NCBI GenBank assembly: GCA_024409185.1
Contig: JAKSUD010000045.1
Coordinates: 1-7,294, forward strand
From: an archaeon
GTDB taxonomy: Archaea; Methanobacteriota; Methanobacteria; Methanobacteriales; Methanobacteriaceae
Reading direction: 5' to 3'
Length of the DNA stretch: 7,294 bases
The notes beneath the pieces were generated by a model. That model was not told where the DNA came from. It saw only the letters and a list, made by a program, of their open reading frames with translations, and ran no database searches. A program made the translations under genes and the position numbers. Below, one piece after another: positions 1 to 5,735 of the stretch (positions are counted from its first letter, which is position 1; the number at the start of each line of letters is the position of its first letter).

Positions 1-36
1 TTTTCTTAATTATTTTTATTTTTTCATATTATGTAT

Positions 37-48
37 TAACAATTGTTA
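37..48. repeat. 12-bp perfect palindrome TAACAATTGTTA
   Basis: A perfect two-fold symmetric site just beyond the glmM terminator. It could be an operator for the next gene off the left edge, or chance in AT-rich DNA. No neighbouring gene is visible to decide. Confidence 0.25.
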
Positions 49-59
49 TATTTAAGTTT

Positions 60-75
60 AAAAAAATAATAAAAA
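60..75 (-). terminator. U-rich terminator downstream of glmM
   Basis: On the transcribed strand a U5 tract, AUUA and a U7 tract begin about 10 bases after the glmM stop codon. Archaeal termination relies on such U-tracts and needs no hairpin, and I see none here. Tract seen directly; function inferred. Confidence 0.5.
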
Positions 76-84
76 TAATTGAAT

Positions 85-1434
85 TTAAATATTATCTTCA
101 ATTATTTTTTTACAAATATCTCTGATATTTTCAGCTTTTTCAGTTGTTTTTGCTTCTAAAGTGATTCTTACATAATCTTCTGTACCAGAAGGTCTTACAA
201 GAACCCAACTACCATCTTCAAAGGTTAAACGAACACCATCGATAGTATTAATTTCTTTAATATCGTCAAAAGCATCTTTTAAAAGATTCTCCATATTGTC
301 CATAACTTTGATTTTAGCTTCTTTTGAACAAACAACCTTTTCACGAATGTTAGGATAATCTGGGAATTTAGAAAGTAATTCAGAGAGTTTTCCTTCTTTT
401 GATACCATTTCAGCCATTCTAAGACCAGATAAAATTCCATCTGGGCACATACAAAAGTCTGGGTGTAACCAAGTTCCTGAAGGTTCTCCACCGAATGTAG
501 CATCTTCTTCAATAATTACTTCAGCTACATTTACATCTCCTACTTTGGTTCTAATTACTTTTCCACCTACTTCTTCCAAGGATTCATCCATACATAATCC
601 TGCATCTACAGTAGTTACTACAGTTCCTCCAAATTTCTTAGAAATAAGTGCAAGTAATTTATCAAAGTCAGAAACTTTACCATTTTCATCAACAGTAATC
701 ATTCTATCTGCATCACCATCATGAGCTATTCCTAAATCAGCTCCAGTAGCTACTACAGCTTTCATAAGTGAAGATAAATTAGCTTCATTAGGTTCTGGAT
801 TTCTTCCTGGGAAGAATCCATCTGCTTGTGAATTTAAGGTTATTACATCACAACCAGCTTTTCTAAATACAAGTGGGGAAATTTCAGAACCTGCACCACA
901 TGCACAGTCAATAACAACTTTAAGTCCAGGTTTAATATCAACGGTATCTAATAATGCATTAATATAAGTATTTTTAATTTCTTCATTATGGATTAAAGTA
1001 CCAATTTTATCCCATTCAGTAGCTTTAAAATCTTTTTTATGATAAATTTCTTCAATAGCTGCTTCTTGTGCTTGAGTATAAGCCATTCCATTTTTATTCC
1101 ATATTTTAATTCCATTATATGGAGAAGGATTATGTGAAGCAGTAAGCATTACTCCAGCATCTGCATCAAGTTTTTCAGTAGCATAACCTACTAAAGGAGT
1201 TGGGACCATTCCAATTTTAATAACATTGATTCCACCATCAAGTAAACCTGCACAAATAGCTTGGTCTAACATTTGATTAGTGGTTCTTGTATCATATCCT
1301 AAAACAACAGTTCCTTCATTATTTAAGTATTTAGCTAAAGCTTTTCCTACACTTAAAGCAAGTTCTGTTGTTACTTCAGATCCAATTAAACCTCTAATAC
1401 CAGAGGTTCCGAATAATTTTTTAGTTTCACTCAT
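85..1434 (-). CDS. glmM: Phosphoglucosamine mutase GlmM (alpha-D-phosphohexomutase family)
   Basis: Cytosolic enzyme that interconverts glucosamine-6-phosphate and glucosamine-1-phosphate, the step before UDP-GlcNAc, which in this group feeds pseudomurein and glycan synthesis. All four family loops are visible in the 449 residues: the phosphoserine loop TASHNP with catalytic Ser100, the Mg-binding loop DGDADR (239-244; Asp239, Asp241, Asp243), the sugar-specificity loop GEPSG (316-320), and the phosphate-binding loop RPSGTE (414-419). The N-terminal LFGTSGIRG is also typical. Length matches archaeal GlmM (about 450), so the gene looks intact. The start is supported by AGGAG at 1443-1447, about 9 bases upstream. 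It lies 146 bases downstream of apgM on the same strand; no strong U-run separates them, so read-through is possible, though AT-rich TATA-like repeats also lie in the gap. Family certain; glucosamine rather than mannose or glucose preference is inferred, since archaeal paralogues are hard to separate by eye. Confidence 0.92.
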   Translation of the reverse strand: MSETKKLFGTSGIRGLIGSEVTTELALSVGKALAKYLNNEGTVVLGYDTRTTNQMLDQAICAGLLDGGINVIKIGMVPTPLVGYATEKLDADAGVMLTASHNPSPYNGIKIWNKNGMAYTQAQEAAIEEIYHKKDFKATEWDKIGTLIHNEEIKNTYINALLDTVDIKPGLKVVIDCACGAGSEISPLVFRKAGCDVITLNSQADGFFPGRNPEPNEANLSSLMKAVVATGADLGIAHDGDADRMITVDENGKVSDFDKLLALISKKFGGTVVTTVDAGLCMDESLEEVGGKVIRTKVGDVNVAEVIIEEDATFGGEPSGTWLHPDFCMCPDGILSGLRMAEMVSKEGKLSELLSKFPDYPNIREKVVCSKEAKIKVMDNMENLLKDAFDDIKEINTIDGVRLTFEDGSWVLVRPSGTEDYVRITLEAKTTEKAENIRDICKKIIEDNI

Positions 1435-1472
1435 TGTAATTACTCCTAAAATTAATTGATTTTCTTAATAAA

Positions 1473-1502
1473 TATAATTTTTTATAATTTATTTTATAAT
1501 TT
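1473..1502 (-). promoter_or_regulatory. Three spaced copies of TATAATTT (AAATTATA on the gene strand) upstream of glmM
   Basis: Copies start at 1473, 1483 and 1495, giving spacings of 10 and 12 bases, and a near copy (TATAATTA) lies at 1542-1549. They are 39 to 68 bases upstream of the glmM start, where a TATA box giving a short leader would be expected (start point roughly 1460-1473). They may be TATA elements for glmM. The whole leader is almost pure A+T, so which copy is used, if any, cannot be read from sequence. Confidence 0.3.
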
Positions 1503-1580
1503 TTTAATTTTAAGTTTTTAATATTTTTTATATTAATTTCTTATAATTAGTTTTTTTTTATAAATTAACGTTATATAATA

Positions 1581-2819
1581 TTATGCTCCGAATTTATGAG
1601 CATATCCCATTAAATCCATGAGAATATTCATTACATCACTGCCACGGATTCTACCCATTCCACCTTTAGCTACAGCAACTTCACTATATTCACAAACATC
1701 ATCTACTCTAACTTCAGGACCATTAATGATGATTGGGACAGGGTCTCCTGAGTGATTTAATACAGAAATAGGAGTTGCATGGTCTGCAGTAAGGAATATG
1801 TAAATATCTTCAAGTTTTAAAAGTTCACTAAATACAACTTCATCAACTTTTTCAATAAATTCTAATTTTTCTTGCATATTTCCATCGTGACCTGCTTCAT
1901 CTGCACCATCAATGTTTACTAAGAAAAAGTCATGTTCACTATTATTTACTTGATCAACAATAGTGTCTCTGATATTTTCAAGGTTAGTATCAACTCCACC
2001 AGTAACACCTTCCATTTCTATAATATCCATTCCTGCAAAACGTCCGATTCCTATAATTAATCCAGTCTCAGCAATACATGCAGAGTTAACTTCATATTTA
2101 TCATTAATTGATGGGACATCTGGAACTTCTCCTGCACCACGAGGGATTACAATGTTTGCTGGAGGTTCGTTATTTTTAATTCTTTCAAGGTTTACTGGAT
2201 GATTTTTAATCATTTCATAAGTTTTAGCTACTACTTTATTTAATAAATCTGCTGTTTTTGCAGCTTCAGGGGTGTCGTCAAGAGCTTTTACAGTTTTAGG
2301 TTTATTGCCTTCAACTTTAGGGTCAGCATCACTAACTTTTCCAGATAATCCTGGGCCACGTAATACTAAAACTGCTCTGTGGCCAGTAGATTCTTTGAAT
2401 ATGATTTCTACATCTTCATATCCTTCAATAGTCATAGTGTTAAGAACTTCTACAAGTTGGTCAGTTCCTTCTCTTACTCTTCCAGCACGTCTATCTGTGA
2501 TTATTCCATTTTCATCAGAGGTTGAAAAATTACATCTAAATGCAATATCTCCAGGAATAACATCTACTCCAACACCTGCTGCTTCAAATGGTCCTCTTCC
2601 AGTATAAACTTCATAAGGATTGTAACCTAAAAGAGATAAATGTGCAGTATCACTTCCAGGAATAATTCCTGGTGCAATAGAATCCATTATTCCAGTGATT
2701 CCTCGCTCAGCCATTTTATCCATATTTGGAGTTTTTGCTGCTTCTAAAGTTGTTTTACCATTAAGTTCTTTTAAAGGACGGCCTGCAAGTCCATCCATTA
2801 CTAATATCATTCCTTTCAT
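1581..2819 (-). CDS. apgM: 2,3-bisphosphoglycerate-independent phosphoglycerate mutase, archaeal type
   Basis: Cytosolic metal-dependent enzyme of the alkaline phosphatase superfamily that interconverts 3- and 2-phosphoglycerate in gluconeogenesis/glycolysis. The 412 residues match the archaeal iPGM length (about 400-410). Visible elements are MDG with metal ligand Asp9, the nucleophile motif GSDTAH with Ser56, the YTGRGPFEA segment (72-80), DGADEAGHDG (304-313) with ligands Asp307 and His311, TADHATP with Asp346 and His347, and NHSGDP with His356. Ligand roles are by homology to the family. The start is supported by AGGGGAT ending 3 bases upstream of the ATG; Met4 is a possible but less well-placed alternative. 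glmM follows 146 bases downstream on the same strand, while a gap of 256 bases separates apgM from the DUF92 gene upstream, so apgM probably starts its own transcript. All catalytic motifs are intact. Confidence 0.95.
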   Translation of the reverse strand: MKGMILVMDGLAGRPLKELNGKTTLEAAKTPNMDKMAERGITGIMDSIAPGIIPGSDTAHLSLLGYNPYEVYTGRGPFEAAGVGVDVIPGDIAFRCNFSTSDENGIITDRRAGRVREGTDQLVEVLNTMTIEGYEDVEIIFKESTGHRAVLVLRGPGLSGKVSDADPKVEGNKPKTVKALDDTPEAAKTADLLNKVVAKTYEMIKNHPVNLERIKNNEPPANIVIPRGAGEVPDVPSINDKYEVNSACIAETGLIIGIGRFAGMDIIEMEGVTGGVDTNLENIRDTIVDQVNNSEHDFFLVNIDGADEAGHDGNMQEKLEFIEKVDEVVFSELLKLEDIYIFLTADHATPISVLNHSGDPVPIIINGPEVRVDDVCEYSEVAVAKGGMGRIRGSDVMNILMDLMGYAHKFGA

Positions 2820-2949
2820 TTTATCCCCTAAGTGGTTTTTTATATTAATTAATTCTTTAGATTTATTTTAGTTAATTTTTCAAGTTAATTTATATTAAAT
2901 TATTAAATATTAATTTTTTAATATTCTATAAAAATAGTTTGTTTTTAAA

Positions 2950-2959
2950 GTTTATAAAC
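2950..2959 (-). promoter_or_regulatory. Palindromic TATA-like box GTTTATAAAC, possible apgM promoter
   Basis: A perfect 10-bp palindrome containing TTTATAAA, the best archaeal TATA match in the apgM leader; the bases before it on the minus strand are AAG. A start about 26 bases downstream would give a leader of roughly 105-110 bases, which is long. Weaker AT-only alternatives lie closer to the gene. Being symmetric, it gives no direction by itself. Confidence 0.3.
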
Positions 2960-3017
2960 CTTATTTATTAAAAATCAAGTACAGTTGAATATCACTTTTA
3001 TATTTAAAGTATATTTG

Positions 3018-3054
3018 AAAAAATAAGATTTATTGTGTATAAAAATATTAAAAA
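3018..3054 (-). terminator. U-rich terminator downstream of the DUF92 gene
   Basis: The transcribed strand has two U5 tracts (3054-3050, 3045-3041) and a U6 tract (3023-3018) within 58 bases of the stop codon. This is a typical archaeal multi-U-tract termination zone. It would separate this gene from apgM. Confidence 0.45.
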
Positions 3055-3075
3055 GTAGAAAGTATTTTTTCTAAT

Positions 3076-3774
3076 TTAAAGAACACAAATAATTCCTACA
3101 ATAGCTCCAGTTATTGTAGCTAATAGATTTACATGTTCATTAGTTAAAAGGTCTTTTCTCTCAAGAGTAGCTCCAAGTATACTGTCCATAAAACAACCTA
3201 CAGTTCCTGAAATTACTGCAATTTTAATAGCAGTTAAAGGTTCAGGCATTATTCCAAGAATCCAAGATGCAAATCCTATAATTCCTGCACCAATAATTCC
3301 AACAGCAGTTCCTAAAATAGATATTGCACCATCAGTTCCAGCAGGCACTTTTTTTAAGGTAGTAATTAAACGAGGTTGTTGTAAAACGCCTATTTCACTA
3401 GCTAATGTATCTGCAGTTGCTGTAGCTATTGATCCAATGAAACCTCCTACAAATGGAACATAATATCCTCCAAATGCAGCCATTAGAAATGCAACTACTC
3501 CATTAGAAATAACATTCTTAGCAGTTCTTGTACCTTCATATTCTCCAAGCTCTTTTTTATAAGATTTGGAAAATTTGGTAGCTATAAGACTCATAATTAA
3601 AAATAGTACAATTAAAATTAACCAATTTACACCTGCTGAAAATATGATGGTAACTCCCATAATAATCATTATGATAGATCCAAATAAATCTAAACTTTTT
3701 CTTTTGTAGGTTATTACTCCTAATACAAAAAGAAGAATTACATAACCCCAATTAATCATTAAAACTTTTTCCAT
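3076..3774 (-). CDS. DUF92 family integral membrane protein (VTE6-like, possible polyprenyl-phosphate kinase)
   Basis: A 232-residue polytopic membrane protein with about six hydrophobic segments (roughly 8-22, 30-46, 50-66, 92-118, 148-175, 182-202) and a hydrophobic tail at 215-232. Family signatures seen are TRTAKNVISNG (82-92), TADTLASEIG (120-129), PAGTDGAIS (144-152) and MDSILGATLERKDLLTNEH (196-214). The family is conserved in methanogens without an assigned role there. Plant and cyanobacterial members (VTE6) are phytyl-phosphate kinases, so a polyprenyl- or phytyl-phosphate kinase linked to archaeal lipid precursors is plausible but only inferred. The ATG at 3774 is preceded by TGTGA, a weak ribosome binding site; an ATG at 3759 (Met6) is an alternative giving 227 residues. 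The gene has its own TATA-like box upstream and U-tracts downstream, suggesting a single-gene unit. Confidence 0.8.
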   Translation of the reverse strand: MEKVLMINWGYVILLFVLGVITYKRKSLDLFGSIIMIIMGVTIIFSAGVNWLILIVLFLIMSLIATKFSKSYKKELGEYEGTRTAKNVISNGVVAFLMAAFGGYYVPFVGGFIGSIATATADTLASEIGVLQQPRLITTLKKVPAGTDGAISILGTAVGIIGAGIIGFASWILGIMPEPLTAIKIAVISGTVGCFMDSILGATLERKDLLTNEHVNLLATITGAIVGIICVL

Positions 3775-3847
3775 TGTTTCACAGGCTTTTAAAAATTGTA
3801 ATTATTAATTTTTTATTCTGTTATTTTATATGTTATATTTTTTAATT

Positions 3848-3855
3848 AATATATA
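3848..3855 (-). promoter_or_regulatory. TATA box candidate TATATATT for the DUF92 gene
   Basis: On the minus strand GAAAAAG, a BRE-like purine stretch, runs directly into TATATATT. A start point about 26 bases downstream (near 3825) gives a leader of about 50 bases. A 9-bp inverted repeat (ATACTTTTT 3853-3861 with AAAAAGTAT 3884-3892) overlaps the BRE/TATA and could be an operator or chance. Confidence 0.4.
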
Positions 3856-3905
3856 CTTTTTCAATATGTAATAAAAAATATATAAAAAGTATTACTAAGG
3901 GGTTG

Positions 3906-3945
3906 AAAAAAAAAGAAAAAATAAAATATTAGACTTAGTCTAATA
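3906..3945 (-). terminator. Hairpin plus U-tract terminator of rps3ae, with the stop codon in the loop
   Basis: TATTAGAC (3927-3934) and GTCTAATA (3938-3945) form a perfect 8-bp stem with a 3-base loop at 3935-3937. On the transcript that loop is exactly the UAA stop codon of rps3ae. It is followed on the transcript by U4, A, U6, C, U9. This resembles a bacterial intrinsic terminator, whereas archaea usually need only the U-tract. The U-tracts make termination likely; a role for the stem is inferred. Confidence 0.7.
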
Positions 3946-4513
3946 CTTTACTTTTGATGATTTCTACTCTTTTAAGAGGATAGATTTTTTTAGCTTTGTG
4001 GTAAATTTCAGAAGCTAATCTACCGTTAACAGAGACTTCTACTAATTCATCAAAGGTTTTTTCACTTGCTACTTTAGTAACTAAGTCTTGGATGGTTTCT
4101 CTCATGAATTTTTGTTGGGAAGATTTTGCTCTTCTAGTAGTAACAGCTAATACATGGAGTTTGAGTTTACGATCATCTTTGGTAGTTACATAAACAGGAG
4201 CATCGATTCTACTGGTTCCTCTTCTAATCATACTTCTGACATAGTCAGTAGTAGTTTTGTGACCAATAAATTTAGTGTTTGCAATGTTTCCAGCAACATT
4301 GTCTACTTCAAATTGTAATTTAATGTATTGTTTGGAAAAATCACCAGTTAATTCTCTCATGGTTACTTCTACAGTTCTTCCAATTACATAATCTGCATCT
4401 TTTGCAGGAGTTTCTCCGATTTCTTTATCTTGGAAAGCAACTGGGGTTTTGATAGTAAACCAGGATTTTTCTTTCCAAGTATCACGTACTCTACGTCTTT
4501 GTTTTTTTGCCAT
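3935..4513 (-). CDS. rps3ae: Small ribosomal subunit protein eS1 (S3Ae)
   Basis: An archaeal/eukaryotic-type ribosomal protein of the 30S platform, absent from bacteria in this form. The 192 residues start with a strongly basic tail (MAKKQRRRVRDTWKEK), followed by the family segments WFTIKTPVAF, IGRTVEVTMREL, KFIGHKTTTDYVRSMIRRGTSRID and the C-terminal YPLKRVEIIK. Length fits archaeal S3Ae (about 190-200). The start is well supported by AGTGAGGT (4521-4528), 7 bases upstream of the ATG and a good match to the archaeal GGAGGTGA consensus. It stands alone rather than in a ribosomal cluster here, with its own promoter about 75 bases upstream and a strong terminator at the stop codon. No sign of damage. 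Confidence 0.95.
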   Translation of the reverse strand: MAKKQRRRVRDTWKEKSWFTIKTPVAFQDKEIGETPAKDADYVIGRTVEVTMRELTGDFSKQYIKLQFEVDNVAGNIANTKFIGHKTTTDYVRSMIRRGTSRIDAPVYVTTKDDRKLKLHVLAVTTRRAKSSQQKFMRETIQDLVTKVASEKTFDELVEVSVNGRLASEIYHKAKKIYPLKRVEIIKSKVLD

Positions 4514-4568
4514 TTTTTATACCTCACTTAAATATTTGTTCCGTAATTTAATTATAGTAAATAAAACA

Positions 4569-4620
4569 TAGCTATGGCTAATACTTATTTAAACTTTAAA
4601 ATTTAGCCAATTAATAGCTA
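4569..4620. repeat. Inverted repeat flanking the rps3ae TATA box
   Basis: TGGCTAA (4575-4581) and TTAGCCA (4603-4609) are perfect 7-bp inverted arms on either side of the BRE/TATA. Each is accompanied on its outer side by the palindromic hexamer TAGCTA (4569-4574 and 4615-4620). The symmetry around a promoter suggests a protein-binding site, but the function is inferred. Confidence 0.35.
4586..4593 (-). promoter_or_regulatory. TATA box TTTAAATA of rps3ae
   Basis: The minus strand reads TTTTAAAG then TTTAAATA, a good BRE/TATA pair close to the archaeal TTTAWATA consensus. A start about 26 bases downstream (near 4564) gives a leader of about 50 bases containing the AGTGAGGT ribosome binding site. 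Confidence 0.55.
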
Positions 4621-4638
4621 CGGTTATAAATTTGATTT

Positions 4639-4661
4639 ATTATTAGAAAATATCTAATAAT
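4639..4661. repeat. A/T-rich hairpin, 9-bp arms, 5-base loop
   Basis: ATTATTAGA and TCTAATAAT are perfect inverted arms around AAATA. No U-run follows on either strand, so it is unlikely to be a terminator. It lies upstream of the rps3ae promoter; function unknown. Confidence 0.3.
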
Positions 4662-4724
4662 TGAATTTTGATTATTATTGTGAATTTAGTCTTTAGATTA
4701 TCTTTTATAAGTCATTTAAGAAGG

Positions 4725-4790
4725 TTATTCTACTTGATTATACTTATTATATTTTATTTTTTTAAATCAACTTTGAGTTTTGTAGAATAA
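4725..4790. repeat. Bulged 15-bp inverted repeat
   Basis: The contiguous arm TTATTCTACTTGATT (4725-4739) pairs with AATCAA (4765-4770) and then, across an 11-base one-sided bulge, with GTAGAATAA (4782-4790). All 15 pairs are Watson-Crick. It could be an RNA hairpin on either strand, or a remnant of a repeat. No terminator U-tract or RNA family is recognised. Confidence 0.35.
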
Positions 4791-4886
4791 ATTAAACAAA
4801 TCTTATTGTTTCTTATTAAAGATAAATAAAAAATTAGTTATAAATTTAAATTATAAATCTTTTTAGATTTTAATTTTCTAATTTAT

Positions 4887-4981
4887 CTATAATTATCCTC
4901 TTTGGATTAAATCCACCAGTTTAAAATAATTTTAAAAAAGTTTTAAATAAATTAAAACCCGCCCATAAAGGTTATGTATAG
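4887..4981 (-). ncRNA. Candidate structured small RNA, about 95 nt, unknown family
   Basis: On the minus strand the 5' end (4981-4962) and 3' end (4906-4887) pair in one register without bulges at 16 of 20 positions, two of these being G-U. The G-U pairs are lost on the other strand, which favours a minus-strand RNA. Inside the closing helix lie two hairpins: GUUUUAA/UUAAAAC (4958-4940, 5-base loop) and UUUAAAA/UUUUAAA (4936-4920, 3-base loop). A GGGCGGG patch (4964-4958) stands out against the A/T background. A TATA-like box sits where a start near 4975 would be expected. Alternatives are the 3' end of the DUF95 transcript, with hairpin 4958-4940 plus the following U6 acting as its terminator, or chance pairing. 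I recognise no Rfam family, C/D or H/ACA box. Confidence 0.33.
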
Positions 4982-4996
4982 ATTTTTATTTTATAG

Positions 4997-5005
4997 TATT
5001 TAAAA
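4997..5005 (-). promoter_or_regulatory. TATA-like box TTTTAAATA upstream of the candidate RNA
   Basis: The minus strand reads AAAGG then TTTTAAATA, an acceptable BRE/TATA pair. The expected start point, about 26 bases from its centre, falls near 4975, within the 5' arm of the closing helix of the candidate RNA. No protein gene follows before rps3ae, which has its own promoter. Confidence 0.35.
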
Positions 5006-5078
5006 CCTTTGTTTATTTATAATTTTAAATAACTTTTTTATTAATTCTCTTTTTTATTAATATATTTACTTGTTTTTG

Positions 5079-5678
5079 TTATATATGGAAAAATGCATTT
5101 GCTATTAAACAGTCAATTTTAGTTTCAAAAATTCCACCTATAATTAAAAGTATTACAATAATAACAAAAATCAATATTAATTCTTTATATATGTCTTTTG
5201 AACTACTAATCACATCTTTTATACTTAATTCATTACTAATAATTGCTTTTATTATATTAATTTCAAATTTAGTTATGATAAATGCACCAGTTAGAGAGAA
5301 TACATCTGCAAGAAGTTCAAATATTCCATGAGGAATTAAACCTATTAATCCAAATGTAGGATCTACACCTACAATTGATCCCATCATTAATCCATTCATT
5401 ACACTCATAATTAATGAGGGTATGGAAATAACAAAACCTCCAATTAGCATTAAGATTGATGAAATAATATTATGGCTAAATATTGGGAAAAATGGGTCGG
5501 GGTTAACATGACCTTTTGTTATTAATGCATTTGTTAATTCACTATGATTAGGAACAGCCATATATCTGTATATGATTCCTCCAATAAAAGAAATAAATAC
5601 AATGGTTATAGCAATAATTAATAATTTTTTATTTCTTTTAAAAAATTCTTTGATAAATTGTTTATTAAATATAATCAT
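5079..5678 (-). CDS. SpoIIM/DUF95 family membrane protein
   Basis: A 199-residue membrane protein with hydrophobic segments at about 18-36, 70-103, 107-133 and 163-183. The family hallmark IPHGIFELLADVFSLTGAF is at 115-133, with the invariant-looking His-Gly and Glu-Leu pairs. Bacillus SpoIIM acts in engulfment during sporulation, but archaea do not sporulate, and archaeal members are of unknown function; the name marks homology only. The start is set by AGAGGA at 5684-5689, 5 bases upstream of the ATG. It lies 57 bases downstream of the NifX-like gene; both a shared transcript and its own TATA-like box in the gap are possible. It looks full length for the archaeal family (about 190-210). Confidence 0.82.
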   Translation of the reverse strand: MIIFNKQFIKEFFKRNKKLLIIAITIVFISFIGGIIYRYMAVPNHSELTNALITKGHVNPDPFFPIFSHNIISSILMLIGGFVISIPSLIMSVMNGLMMGSIVGVDPTFGLIGLIPHGIFELLADVFSLTGAFIITKFEINIIKAIISNELSIKDVISSSKDIYKELILIFVIIVILLIIGGIFETKIDCLIANAFFHI

Positions 5679-5705
5679 ATTATCCTCTTAAAATTATTAT
5701 TTTTA

Positions 5706-5725
5706 TTGATTAGTGCTCTTGATTA
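5706..5725. repeat. Direct repeat TTGATTA ... TTGATTA in the DUF95 gene leader
   Basis: Two identical 7-bp copies (5706-5712 and 5719-5725) with a 13-bp period around GTGCTC. They lie between a TATA-like box and the expected start point of the DUF95 gene, a usual place for an archaeal repressor site. Function inferred. Confidence 0.3.
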
Positions 5726-5732
5726 ATTTAAA
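5724..5732 (-). promoter_or_regulatory. TATA-like box TTTAAATTA ahead of the DUF95 gene
   Basis: It lies just after the stop codon of the upstream gene. A start about 26 bases downstream (near 5702) would give a leader of about 24 bases containing the AGAGGA ribosome binding site. The match is moderate and the region is A/T-rich. Confidence 0.3.
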
Positions 5733-5735
5733 CTA

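Larger units (their letters stand above)
4514..5078. other. 565-base protein-gene-free region between the DUF95 gene and rps3ae
   Basis: No reading frame here has both useful length and a ribosome binding site. It holds the rps3ae promoter, an A/T hairpin with 9-bp arms and a 5-base loop (4639-4661), a bulged 15-bp inverted repeat (4725-4790), a 6-bp hairpin (4855-4870), and the candidate structured RNA with its TATA-like box (4887-5005). The rest is A+T-rich with nothing recognisable. Confidence 0.6.

Noticed and set aside
279..512. Minus-strand frame inside glmM, and similar ones at 3557-3751 and plus-strand 6188-6370
   Set aside because: Out-of-frame shadows of glmM, the DUF92 gene and the ClC gene; composition is not protein-like and none has a start signal.
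1963..2607. Open plus-strand frames opposite apgM (1963-2202 and 2272-2607)
   Set aside because: They lie fully antisense to a gene with all catalytic motifs intact, have no ribosome binding site or family resemblance, and are explained by codon bias of the real gene.
85..2819. apgM and glmM as a firm operon
   Set aside because: Same strand and no strong terminator between them, but a 146-base gap with TATA-like repeats leaves separate promoters equally possible.
4514..5078. CRISPR array, tRNA or small protein in the long gap
   Set aside because: No regularly spaced repeat of 25-40 bases, no tRNA-like T-loop or cloverleaf, and only frames of about ten codons without ribosome binding sites.
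5079..5678. Sporulation function for the SpoIIM homologue
   Set aside because: Archaea do not form endospores; the family is broader than its name, so only membership is claimed.
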